DNA of 21,479 bases from Christensenella sp. UBA6406 (GTDB lineage Bacteria; Bacillota; Clostridia; Christensenellales; UBA1242), in the NCBI GenBank assembly GCA_002438625.1, contig DJPS01000055.1, positions 60,778 through 82,256 on the forward strand, written 5' to 3'. The notes beneath the pieces were generated by a model that saw only the letters and a program-made list of their open reading frames with translations, made no database searches and was not told where the DNA came from. A program made the translations under genes and the position numbers. Positions 1 through 7,499 of the stretch are shown piece after piece. Numbering within the stretch: position 1 is the first letter of the stretch; each line of letters starts with the position of its first letter.

Positions 1-307
1 ACCATAAGCAATAAGCAATCAAATGACCCCGAACAGTCAAACGACAAACGCAGTCAAGCCATAGGCAATCAAACAACTCACGCAATCAAACGCCTAAAAT
101 CTCCCCCAAATCTCCACACTTACATTATACCATAAAATCTTCAAATCCGAACGCCACCCTGACACATTTCCGCCACTTTTTTTAAAAAATATTCAAATTT
201 TTTCATCTTTTTAAAATCAAATTAAAATCACAAATCAAATTCAAATTGAAAATATTTTTATTTAAAAGTAAAAAATCAATTTGCAACTTATAAATTAAGC
301 AAATCAA
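1..307. other. Non-coding flank downstream of the terminase gene
   Basis: No convincing gene is seen. The first 95 bases carry several near-copies of GCAATCAAAC. One TTCCGCC-(T)n-(A)n block at 168-190 resembles the 21-bp repeats at 3690-3744 on the other side of the terminase gene. CAAATTGA at 242-249 and TCAATTTG at 276-283 form an 8-bp inverted repeat that could act as a weak terminator for the minus-strand gene, but no clear T-run follows it. Confidence 0.5.
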
Positions 308-2749
308 TTAATTTGCATATTTTAATTTACGCATTAATTTGTGCTTATATTTAATTGCATCGCTACACTTTTCACTCTCAACTGCAATCTTTGGCGGTTC
401 TGGTCTGCTCATAATGTAATAACGCAATTCATCCATAGCGTGGTCGTCTTTCTTTATGGGTGCATCATCATTGCCAAAGAAATAGCCCTTTATCTCCCTA
501 ATCATATTCACGCAACTGCTGAAAATATAAAGATGTGCATCCCCATTTGCATCCTTTAAATATGTCCGCACCCTGCTTATCCCCGCAAACAAATCCTTGT
601 TGACTTTGGTGCTTACATTTATCCCCAAATCATAAAACAATTCCGCCACAGATTTCGCCCCGTTCAGCGTGTGTTGCTGTGCCGCACTATCTATCAACGC
701 ATTAAGCATCCCATTGCTCCCCCTTTTCCAACCAAGCCTATCTGCAATTTGCTTAATCTTCTCACTATGATAAATTAAATCTTTTTCCCTATCATAATGC
801 TCCGCTATCACATACACATTCCCATCATAATCAACCGCATAAAAATGGCAAGATAATGGATTGTGCAATCCAGGGTCAATGCTTATGTTATCAAACCACT
901 CCTTTGGCACATCAAACGGCTCTATGATATGCACATTAGGGTCAAATGCAGAATAAACAAGCCCGCCCCCGCCCGCAAACTTTCCGTATCGCCTTGCCTC
1001 CAACTCCTCACTGCTCATTGTTGCAGACAACGCCTTCACTTCTTCCGCATTTAAATAAGGATTATCCGCCCATTCCATAAACTCGCACCAAACTTCATCA
1101 TCCAGCCCCTCGTTTAAATAAATTGCATTATAAACCCAAGTCAACCCTTTAAGCGGTGTCATTGTCCCAAACACTTCGCCCGCCTTATCAAGCACACGCA
1201 TTCGGCATTCTTTATAAATCTCCTCAGGCGGTTCTTCGTCAAACCACACAAAATCAAGGGACGCCCCCTGAAACTTCTCTCGCCCTTGGTCGCACGTTCT
1301 AAACCCCAACTTGCTAACGCCACCAAACACATTTTTGATAAGGATGTAATCAATTATGCCACCGCTTGGATTGTCTTTCTTCCCCTGCGACATTACAATG
1401 TCCGCTATCCACGCTGGATTTAAATAGGAAAGCACTTTCTCTTGTGCAACATCTCTCTGCACTTGGCTGGTAAGCGACACAACCCACCCGTTTCTCGGCT
1501 TGTTCTCCTTAAACGGATGAATGCCACGACACAACCACACGCACTCCACTGCCCCGCATTCAGTCTTGCCACTTCTGTTGCCACCAAACACCCAACGGTT
1601 CCGCTTTTTGCACTTATGAAAGGCAAGTTGCTTTAAATGCTTAATCTCGCCACTGTTGTAACCACGCAACTTTGCATTGCCCCGCTCTGCCTTTAACCTA
1701 GACAAAACAGCCTTTTGCTTGATAACCAACTCCATAAGTTGTTGCTTTTTGCTCTCCACGCTCGCCACCTTGCCAACGCTCCCACAGCCCCCAACGCCAT
1801 TGTCGCCATTGTTGTCAAATTGATTTGAATAATTTAAATTTTTTTCATTTTGTCCAAGCCCTTCACACTCGCCAACCGCAACCGCCTTCGCCACGCCATT
1901 GTCTCCAAATTGATTTGAATGAAATAAATTTAAATTTTTAATCGGATTTTCATCAATTTTATTTTTATTTTCAAATTGATTTAAATTTATTTTATTTTGA
2001 TTTTCTTCATCTTTCACACTCACACATTCGCAACCACTCCCACAATCACAAAAATGATTTGATTTAAATTTATCTTCACTTTTCACTTCACTCAACCTTT
2101 CACTTTCAACCCCACAAGCATTTAACTCTAAATTATCAAATTGATTTGTATTTATTAAATTTTTTTCATTTTGCCCAATCTCCGCATCATCACCAACGCC
2201 ACCAAACTCGCCCTTAAACAAATCGCTCGCCCTTATGCCATTAAAGACAATCTCATCGCCATAATCGTGTGCCTTGTAAATTGTTTTCTTTTTCACAATC
2301 ACATTTCTTCTCGCCACACTTCTCTTCTTCACTCCGCCACTTTTCGCCCCGCAACTCTTCGCTTCGCCACTGATTGTCTTGCCTTTCTTTTCTTCACCGC
2401 CCGTTGCCTTGCATTTCTGCTCTTCACCGCCCGTTGCCTTGCCCTTTTTATCTTCATTGTTCATTATCTTGCCTTTCTGTTCTTCATTGTTCATTGCATT
2501 GCCTTTCTTCGCCACGCCATTTTTCGCACTTTTTTTGCCCGCCTTAGCCCCGCACTCCACAGCCACGCAATCAACGCACGCACAATCTTTTCCACTCTCG
2601 CCCGCAAAACTTTCACCCAAATCTTCACATACAAATTTTAAACTATCAAAGTCTAATCTAACTTGCCCACGCACATTCTCCATATCTTCAACCTTTCCCT
2701 CAAATTGATTTTTATTCAATTTTAAATTCATTCCTTTTCCGCTTTTCAT
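308..2749 (-). CDS. Phage terminase large subunit with long low-complexity N-terminal extension
   Basis: TerL is the ATP-driven motor and nuclease that packages phage DNA into proheads. Numbering here is from the upstream in-frame TTG at 2770. Walker A GGNRSGKT is at 396-403 and Walker B LDFVWFDEE at 505-513, followed by a TMTPLKG coupling segment. The RNase H-like nuclease acidic residues are near D632 (SIDPG), D694 (LIDS) and D775/D776 (KKDDHAMDEL). The ATPase-nuclease core covers about residues 340-800, a normal TerL length. Residues 1 to about 335 are extra: Lys/Glu/Gly/Cys-rich, with a 10-residue tandem repeat (about 89-148) and five NQF motifs. I prefer ATG 2749 over TTG 2770; ATG 2731, just after GCGGAAAAGGA, is also possible. 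No small subunit, portal or capsid gene is visible, so this may be a prophage remnant or edge. The TerL call is secure; the extension's function is unknown. Confidence 0.9.
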   Translation of the reverse strand: MKSGKGMNLKLNKNQFEGKVEDMENVRGQVRLDFDSLKFVCEDLGESFAGESGKDCACVDCVAVECGAKAGKKSAKNGVAKKGNAMNNEEQKGKIMNNEDKKGKATGGEEQKCKATGGEEKKGKTISGEAKSCGAKSGGVKKRSVARRNVIVKKKTIYKAHDYGDEIVFNGIRASDLFKGEFGGVGDDAEIGQNEKNLINTNQFDNLELNACGVESERLSEVKSEDKFKSNHFCDCGSGCECVSVKDEENQNKINLNQFENKNKIDENPIKNLNLFHSNQFGDNGVAKAVAVGECEGLGQNEKNLNYSNQFDNNGDNGVGGCGSVGKVASVESKKQQLMELVIKQKAVLSRLKAERGNAKLRGYNSGEIKHLKQLAFHKCKKRNRWVFGGNRSGKTECGAVECVWLCRGIHPFKENKPRNGWVVSLTSQVQRDVAQEKVLSYLNPAWIADIVMSQGKKDNPSGGIIDYILIKNVFGGVSKLGFRTCDQGREKFQGASLDFVWFDEEPPEEIYKECRMRVLDKAGEVFGTMTPLKGLTWVYNAIYLNEGLDDEVWCEFMEWADNPYLNAEEVKALSATMSSEELEARRYGKFAGGGGLVYSAFDPNVHIIEPFDVPKEWFDNISIDPGLHNPLSCHFYAVDYDGNVYVIAEHYDREKDLIYHSEKIKQIADRLGWKRGSNGMLNALIDSAAQQHTLNGAKSVAELFYDLGINVSTKVNKDLFAGISRVRTYLKDANGDAHLYIFSSCVNMIREIKGYFFGNDDAPIKKDDHAMDELRYYIMSRPEPPKIAVESEKCSDAIKYKHKLMRKLKYAN
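2379..2528 (-). repeat. 30-bp in-frame tandem repeat inside terL
   Basis: The same block begins at 2379, 2409, 2439, 2469 and 2499, an exact 30-bp period of about five units. It encodes 10-residue units such as KGKATGGEEQ and KGKIMNNEDK. Because the period is a multiple of three, copy-number changes would keep the reading frame. The repeat lies wholly in the terminase N-terminal extension. Confidence 0.85.
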
Positions 2750-2788
2750 TTTACGCTCAAAACCCCACAATCTTTAACTTTCACAGTC

Positions 2789-2818
2789 ATTTTACATTAC
2801 GCATATGTTAAAAGTCAA
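2789..2818 (-). promoter_or_regulatory. Candidate promoter of terL
   Basis: On the minus strand TTGACT (2813-2818) is followed after 18 bases by TAAAAT (2789-2794), each 5 of 6 to consensus. Transcription would start near 2782, leaving a leader of about 33 bases before ATG 2749. Confidence 0.5.
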
Positions 2819-3689
2819 TATTTTGTGACACGATTTCAAACATTTTTTTAAAAATATTTTTCATCCTTTCAAAAACATAAATTTACAACCAAATCCAAAA
2901 ATAGAAAAGATAAAAATTAAATTTATTTTCTTAAAAGCATTTAAACAATAATAAACTTTCAACACTTAAACATAAACAATAACTTTATTTTTTTAATATT
3001 TAAAATTTTTTATTTAATTATTTTTTTAAGAGAGAGATTATAAAAATAAAAATTAAAATTATTCAACTTTCCTTTAAAAGCAATCAAGCAAAAAAAGCAA
3101 GACACAATAAATAGCAAAAACAAATTTAAACCTATTCACCAATAAAGCAAAAAGATTTAAATTTAAATTTTATTTTTTTTTAAACACACACACGAGAGAG
3201 AAAAAACTCAAACAAACAATAGAACATAAACCCACAAGTTAAAACTAATGAACAAACAACACAAAGAAATTGAACTTACTAGTTTAAATTTAACCAAACA
3301 AAACAAATCTTAAAAACAACAAACCTAAGCATTAAAGAAACGACAATAGAAGATTAACAAAATAAAAAAATAGAAAACAAAACATAAAATTTAAATTAAA
3401 CTTTAAACCTTAATAGTTAAAATTTTTAATTTATTTGTTTTCACAGAGAGAGAAACAAAGATAAAAACAATGCAACATCTTCACAAAACCTTTCACACAT
3501 ATGCACACACACTCACACGCTCACACAAATGATTTTATTCTATTCTTTCTCAAAAAAAATTTATTATATAATAATTTTTATATCTTCTTATCTTTTATTC
3601 TCTCTCGTGTGTGTAACATCACGAGATTATTTTATTATATTTTATTTTCTTATATTATATTTTATTCTCTTTTATTATCTGTTAAAAAA
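2819..3689. other. AT-rich non-coding stretch
   Basis: About 870 bases of very AT-rich DNA with no credible gene; a short plus-strand frame near 3501-3746 encodes only Leu/Ile/Phe runs and repeat DNA. AG-dinucleotide runs occur near 3029-3037, 3194-3201 and 3445-3453, with the opposite-strand version at 3598-3607. A CA-rich patch lies at 3494-3530. A 7-bp hairpin (TCTCGTG 3603-3609 with CACGAGA 3620-3626) is followed by T-rich sequence. Confidence 0.5.
3186..3614. mobile_element. Possible MITE-like unit with 17-bp terminal inverted repeats
   Basis: ACACACACGAGAGAGAA at 3186-3202 is matched exactly, inverted, at 3598-3614. AAC lies immediately outside both ends (3183-3185 and 3615-3617), as a 3-bp target duplication would. 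The 429-bp interior is AT-rich and encodes nothing convincing. The low complexity of the repeats means chance or slippage could also explain the pairing. Confidence 0.35.
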
Positions 3690-3744
3690 TTCCGCCGTTT
3701 TTGCCATTTCTTCCGCCGTTTTTTAAAAAAATTCCGCCGTTTTT
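3690..3744. repeat. Three 21-bp repeats, TTCCGCCGTTTTT core
   Basis: The 13-base core TTCCGCCGTTTTT occurs at 3690-3702, 3711-3723 and 3732-3744, exactly 21 bp apart, about two helical turns. The copies lie about 80 bp upstream of the likely glycosyltransferase promoter, so a repeated protein-binding site is plausible. Confidence 0.7.
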
Positions 3745-3820
3745 GAAAAATCGCACTAAAAATGAATAAATTGATTAAATTTTTCCATTACATTTTTCTT
3801 TATATTTTAAACCCCAAAAC

Positions 3821-3850
3821 TTAGCAAAAAACAAAGCAGTTTCATATAAT
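3821..3850 (+). promoter_or_regulatory. Candidate promoter of the glycosyltransferase gene
   Basis: TTAGCA (3821-3826), 18 bases, then a perfect TATAAT (3845-3850). The -35 is only 4 of 6. The leader would be about 110 bases and ends with an AAGGAAG ribosome site at 3951-3957. Confidence 0.45.
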
Positions 3851-3968
3851 TAAAAGTAAATAAAAAAATAATGCAAATTTATAAAAAAATTTAATTGTTC
3901 AACTTTAACAAAAGCAAAAAAACATAAAATTAGAATAAAAAAAATAGAAAAAGGAAGAATAAAAATAA

Positions 3969-5072
3969 ATGAAAACCCTATCAGTTTGTATGATTGTAAA
4001 AAACGAAGAAGAAACGATTGAACGCATTTTATCTTGTGCTGTGCAATTTGCAGATGAAATTATTGTGGTAGACACAGGAAGCACAGACAAAACCAAAGAA
4101 CTTGCCCGCAAATTCACCCCAAACATTTACGATTTCAAGTGGTGCAACGACTTTTCAAAGGCACGCAACTTTTCTTTTAGCAAAGCAACCAAAGATTACA
4201 TAATGTGGCTAGATGCGGATGATTATATAACCGCCGATTCAATAGAAAAACTAAAAGCCCTAAAAGCAACCCTAAACGATGACACAAACAATGTGGACAC
4301 AATCTATCTCCCCTATCAAACCGCATTCAATGAAAACGGCACCTGCACATTCTTTTATCTAAGAGAACGCATTGTCAAAAATCTCCCCGCCATTTTCATT
4401 TGGCACGACCCCATCCACGAAGTGCTAACCCCATACGGCAAAACTGCCACATATAACGACATTCCCATACAGCACCGCAAAATAAAACAAAACGAAAAAG
4501 AAAGGAATTTAAAAATTTATAAAGCCCTAAAAGAAAGCGGACACCCATTCTCTGCCCGTCAACAATTTTATTATTCAAATGAATTATTTTATAACAATTA
4601 TTTAGATGATGCCATAACCGCCTATCAAACTTTCCTAAAAATGCCCGATGCCTTTATAGAAAACAAGTTGCAAGCCAAAATTAATCTATCTAAAATCTAC
4701 AACGCACAAAACAAACCCACCCTTGCCCTGCAATCACTTTTTGATACATTCACCCTAGACTTGCCCCGCAGTGAAACGCTATGCGAAATTGGACACACCT
4801 ATCTAAACCAAAAACAATATGAAAAAGCAATTTATTATTATAAATTAGCAATTCAACCCCCAAACCCAAACACATTCGCCTTTATTGACCTAAATTGCTA
4901 TGCCTACATCCCACACCTGCAAATTGCCCTATGCTTCTATTTCCTTAACGACCTAAAATCCGCCTCAAAGCACAACAAACTCGCCCTAAAAGCCAACCCC
5001 CAAAGCCAAATTGCCAAATCCAATCAAAAAATCTACACCCGCCTTCTAAAATCCCAAAACAATCAGCAATAA
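3969..5072 (+). CDS. Family 2 glycosyltransferase with C-terminal TPRs
   Basis: This is probably a cytosolic enzyme that moves a sugar from a nucleotide-sugar donor; acceptor and sugar cannot be told from sequence. The N-terminus LSVCMIVKNEE (residues 4-14), DEIIVVDTGSTD (29-40) and the metal/nucleotide-binding LDADD (81-85) are hallmarks of a GT-A fold family 2 enzyme of the type that includes SunS-like S-glycosyltransferases. After about residue 190 come TPR-like helical repeats (for example DDAITAYQTFL and YEKAIYYYKLAI), which in relatives bind the protein acceptor. No signal peptide or membrane helix is seen. ATG 3969 follows AAGGAAG by about 11 bases. The gene is alone on its strand, with a 21-bp repeat array and promoter upstream and no clear terminator. 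A peptide or surface-protein glycosylation role is inference; no precursor peptide gene is visible nearby. Confidence 0.85.
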   Translation: MKTLSVCMIVKNEEETIERILSCAVQFADEIIVVDTGSTDKTKELARKFTPNIYDFKWCNDFSKARNFSFSKATKDYIMWLDADDYITADSIEKLKALKATLNDDTNNVDTIYLPYQTAFNENGTCTFFYLRERIVKNLPAIFIWHDPIHEVLTPYGKTATYNDIPIQHRKIKQNEKERNLKIYKALKESGHPFSARQQFYYSNELFYNNYLDDAITAYQTFLKMPDAFIENKLQAKINLSKIYNAQNKPTLALQSLFDTFTLDLPRSETLCEIGHTYLNQKQYEKAIYYYKLAIQPPNPNTFAFIDLNCYAYIPHLQIALCFYFLNDLKSASKHNKLALKANPQSQIAKSNQKIYTRLLKSQNNQQ

Positions 5073-5084
5073 CCCCGCATCCGC

Positions 5085-5775
5085 TCCAAACCCGCTCGCC
5101 CCAAGTGCGGATAAAGGCGAACCAACTTTGACACGCCCCCATTCGCTCCCCCACACACTCAGCCACACACGCCCACCGCCACAACCCAACCGCCTTTGCC
5201 CTTTCACTTGCCCGCTCGCCCCGCCCGTTTTCGCACCACGCACATTTTCTAATGTTGCACCCACATAAACCGAACGCCACACTAAAAAAGCGGAACCGCT
5301 TACGCTAAAAATGATTGATAAGGGTCGCTCGCCCCGTCTCCGCACGGTCGGCAAGCCCTGCCCCCGCTTGCCACCACGCTCCCGCCGACTGCTCGCTATC
5401 TCACCCGCATCCAACTCTCCACAACGCCACAGCAATCCGTTAAACGCACTCACGCCCCGTTCCCCAAGCAGAACCGCAATGCTCCACTCTCCGCATTGCT
5501 AAAATGAATTGATTAAAAGCGGAAACGCAAAAAACAAGTTTTTGCTTAAAATTAATTTTGATATAAAAAGCAGAACCGCTCCGCTCAATATGATAGAACC
5601 CGCTCGCCCTTGCGACAGATGCAAAGCCGACCGAACTCTCCCACACCCCCACAACTCTCACACTCACCCAAACAAACCCAACCCCAACCACTCCCGCCAA
5701 CCTTTCGCCCACCTTTCCGCCTTATCGCAACCCGCTCGCTCCGCCCGCTTTCGCCCCACGTATATTTCCTAATCA
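5085..5775. repeat. GC-richer, C-biased repeat patch without believable genes
   Basis: The patch is much richer in C than its AT-rich surroundings. CCCGCTCGCC or a close variant recurs near 5091, 5211, 5324, 5599 and 5731. A 43-bp block at 5211-5253 is repeated with about six differences at 5731-5773. AGCGGAACCGC or AGCAGAACCGC recurs near 5289, 5468 and 5570, in two cases followed by a TAAAATGA-type stretch. AAGCGG/CCGCTT forms a palindrome at 5288-5301, and GCAATGC/GCATTGC a 7-bp hairpin at 5476-5499. Frames across it give Pro/Arg/Ser-rich peptides typical of non-coding DNA. It may be a decayed dispersed-repeat cluster. Confidence 0.6.
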
Positions 5776-5869
5776 AATTAAGCCAATAAACCAGCAAAAT
5801 AAAAAATAGCAACAAATTTTTAAAGTCAAATTAAAAAACTTCCAAAATTTGATAATTTTTTCATTTCAT

Positions 5870-5903
5870 TTTAAAAAGTTTAGATTTTAGTCAACTTTTT
5901 AAA
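5870..5903. repeat. 11-bp inverted repeat upstream of the 6194 promoter
   Basis: TTTAAAAAGTT (5870-5880) and AACTTTTTAAA (5893-5903) pair perfectly around a 12-base loop. It lies about 50 bp upstream of a strong -35 box, so it could be an operator; no T-run follows on either strand, so a terminator is less likely. Confidence 0.45.
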
Positions 5904-5953
5904 GTGCAGTTTAAAAATTTTTTCAATTTAAGCAAGTAAATCACATTTGCCTA

Positions 5954-5981
5954 TTGACTTATTCAAAGTTTATGATATAAT
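5954..5981 (+). promoter_or_regulatory. Strong promoter of the 109-aa gene
   Basis: TTGACT (5954-5959), 16 bases, then TATAAT (5976-5981) preceded by TGA, giving an extended -10. The leader is long, about 205 bases, and contains a 7-bp hairpin at 6135-6151, leaving room for post-transcriptional control. Confidence 0.75.
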
Positions 5982-6193
5982 TATGATAGAATTAAATTAA
6001 AAATTTAAGCAAAATTATAAAAACAACCGCTAAAAATACGGAAAAATCACATAAAGTAACTATGTAAAAATATGCATAATTTTAATAAAAAAATGAAATA
6101 TAGAATGATTTTTTAATCAAAACGCATAAATTTAAAGCGAGAATCTTGCTTGTTAAAGTGTAAAAACAAACAAAAAGAAAGGAGAAAAACAAA

Positions 6194-6523
6194 ATGAAAA
6201 TGATTTTAATTAAAAATGAAAAGATAATAGACAAAATGTCTAGCGAAAAACGCAACAAATATTTACAAAAATTAGAAAGCAGGCGTGAAGTTGTTTATGA
6301 TGAACTTCTTAAATTTATACCAAAAGAGCAGTATAAAATTTTAAAAAACGGACACACCCAAGAAGAAATGAATAAATCAAAGTTTTTGCAAAAACATAAA
6401 AAGAAAGCATTAGTCAATGAATTGCACGATATAAGCAATGCAATTTGGCACATTAGATATCTAAATAGACAAGAAATATTTAAACGCATTAATGAAAGTC
6501 AAGATTATGAAAGAGAGTTTTAA
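6194..6523 (+). CDS. Hypothetical 109-aa charged helical protein
   Basis: I do not recognise this protein. It is basic and charged, rich in Lys, Glu and Asn, without Cys, signal peptide or membrane segment, and looks mostly helical (for example KRNKYLQKLESRREVVYDEL near residues 20-39). It is a credible gene: an AAAGGAG ribosome site lies about 9 bases before ATG 6194, a strong extended -10 promoter lies upstream, and a perfect terminator follows 14 bases after the stop. An in-frame ATG two codons downstream is a possible alternative start. It is convergent with the Fic/restriction operon and shares its terminator. The long leader suggests regulated expression. A small nucleic-acid-binding or antitoxin-like role is possible but unsupported. 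Confidence 0.7.
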   Translation: MKMILIKNEKIIDKMSSEKRNKYLQKLESRREVVYDELLKFIPKEQYKILKNGHTQEEMNKSKFLQKHKKKALVNELHDISNAIWHIRYLNRQEIFKRINESQDYEREF

Positions 6524-6537
6524 ATAAAATGCAAACA

Positions 6538-6565
6538 AAAAAAACGCTATAAACAGCGTTTTTTT
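6538..6565. terminator. Bidirectional Rho-independent terminator
   Basis: AAAAAAACGCT (6538-6548) and AGCGTTTTTTT (6555-6565) form a perfect 11-bp stem with a 6-base loop, giving a U-run on either strand. It sits between two convergent genes and just touches the TGA stop of the Fic gene. Confidence 0.9.
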
Positions 6566-7458
6566 CATAAATCAATTTGTTCATAATAATAAGAATAATC
6601 AATGCCTTTCATAAAGACTTCACTATCATTAACCTTATCAGTTAAAGCACCTTGCAACAACTGCATAATTTGAGAAGAGTTAGAAACACTTAAACGCATT
6701 GCATTAAGATAATCATTTTTATTTATCAAACTCCAATCAACACATTTAGATAAATTCTTCTTCAACATTAAATCTAGCCAAATCCTTGCACTTCGCCCGT
6801 TCCCTTCCATAAACGGATGTGCAACATTCATTTCAACATATTTATTTACAATCTCTTCAAAATTGCTCTCTGGCATTCTCTCAATCTCGCTTAAAGACTG
6901 CTCTAAATACGCAACCGAAGCAAACGCAAACCCGCCCTTTGCAATGTTAAGCGTTCTAATTTGCCCTGCAAAATCATAAAGCCCGCCAAACAAATAAGAA
7001 TGAATTTGTTTTAGCCCCTTAATCGTTCCAACTTCAATGCAATCCAAAAACTCGCTATCAAATAAATCATATGCCTTTTGCTTGCTCTTTTCATCAACTG
7101 CCTCGCCCGACCTTGCAAACCACTCTATAAACTTAGAACCCGCATTGTTAGGAAACTCCCGTGCAAGCACAATTATGCCACCAGCATCTAAGGCATCTGT
7201 CTTATAACTCTTGCCATCACTTGCAACCAATTTCAGTTGGGTAGTGAGACTAACCAACTCGCTCCCTTCTCGCTTCAATTTAGCCTTTAAATATTTCCAA
7301 TAGTTACGAGTTTTTTCGTGCGATTGCTCTCCCCTAATTGCAGAAACAATGTCTAGCACACTAAAAAACCACGCACTTTTCTCATTGTTCCACACCGCCC
7401 TAACAGGCATATCATTATAAAACCTAATTGAAACCTTTGCCGTTTGCCTCTCGCCCAT
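6565..7458 (-). CDS. BRO-N/Fic fusion, class III-type AMP-transferase
   Basis: Fic proteins usually transfer AMP from ATP to Ser, Thr or Tyr of a target protein. The catalytic motif HPFMEGNGRSAR is intact at residues 214-225. The Fic part (about 130-297) resembles single-domain class III Fic proteins such as the Neisseria meningitidis enzyme, and the C-terminal S289-YYY-E293 matches the self-inhibitory (S/T)xxxE helix, with Gln instead of the usual Gly/Asn after it. Residues about 8-115 look like a BRO-N domain (FYNDMPVRAVWN, TDALDAGGIIVLARE), a DNA-binding module common in phage antirepressors. AAGGAG lies 7 bases before ATG 7458. The gene is 41 bases downstream of the endonuclease on the same strand and ends at a strong terminator, so it is probably the last gene of the operon. 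It shares the C-rich + strand bias of the surrounding genes, unlike the restriction genes. The target is unknown. Confidence 0.87.
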   Translation of the reverse strand: MGERQTAKVSIRFYNDMPVRAVWNNEKSAWFFSVLDIVSAIRGEQSHEKTRNYWKYLKAKLKREGSELVSLTTQLKLVASDGKSYKTDALDAGGIIVLAREFPNNAGSKFIEWFARSGEAVDEKSKQKAYDLFDSEFLDCIEVGTIKGLKQIHSYLFGGLYDFAGQIRTLNIAKGGFAFASVAYLEQSLSEIERMPESNFEEIVNKYVEMNVAHPFMEGNGRSARIWLDLMLKKNLSKCVDWSLINKNDYLNAMRLSVSNSSQIMQLLQGALTDKVNDSEVFMKGIDYSYYYEQIDL

Positions 7459-7499
7459 CCCAATCTCCTTATATTATTTTTTTTACTCCATAATCGCTC

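Noticed and set aside
2171..2708. Plus-strand frames of 109 and 156 aa opposite terL
   Set aside because: They are antisense shadows of the repeat-coding N-terminal extension, rich in Phe, Ala and Leu from the complementary strand.
3501..3746. Plus-strand 81-aa frame in the AT-rich gap
   Set aside because: Its sequence is homopolymer-like Leu/Ile/Phe plus the translated 21-bp repeats; no ribosome site.
5046..5815. Several overlapping open frames of 60-135 aa on both strands
   Set aside because: They overlap one another, are Pro/Arg/Ser-rich, lack ribosome sites and run through repeats; best explained as non-coding.
6565..7458. Loss of the Fic inhibitory Glu (Gln263 first thought to replace it)
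   Set aside because: The class III inhibitory motif is the C-terminal S-YYY-E, which is present at residues 289-293.
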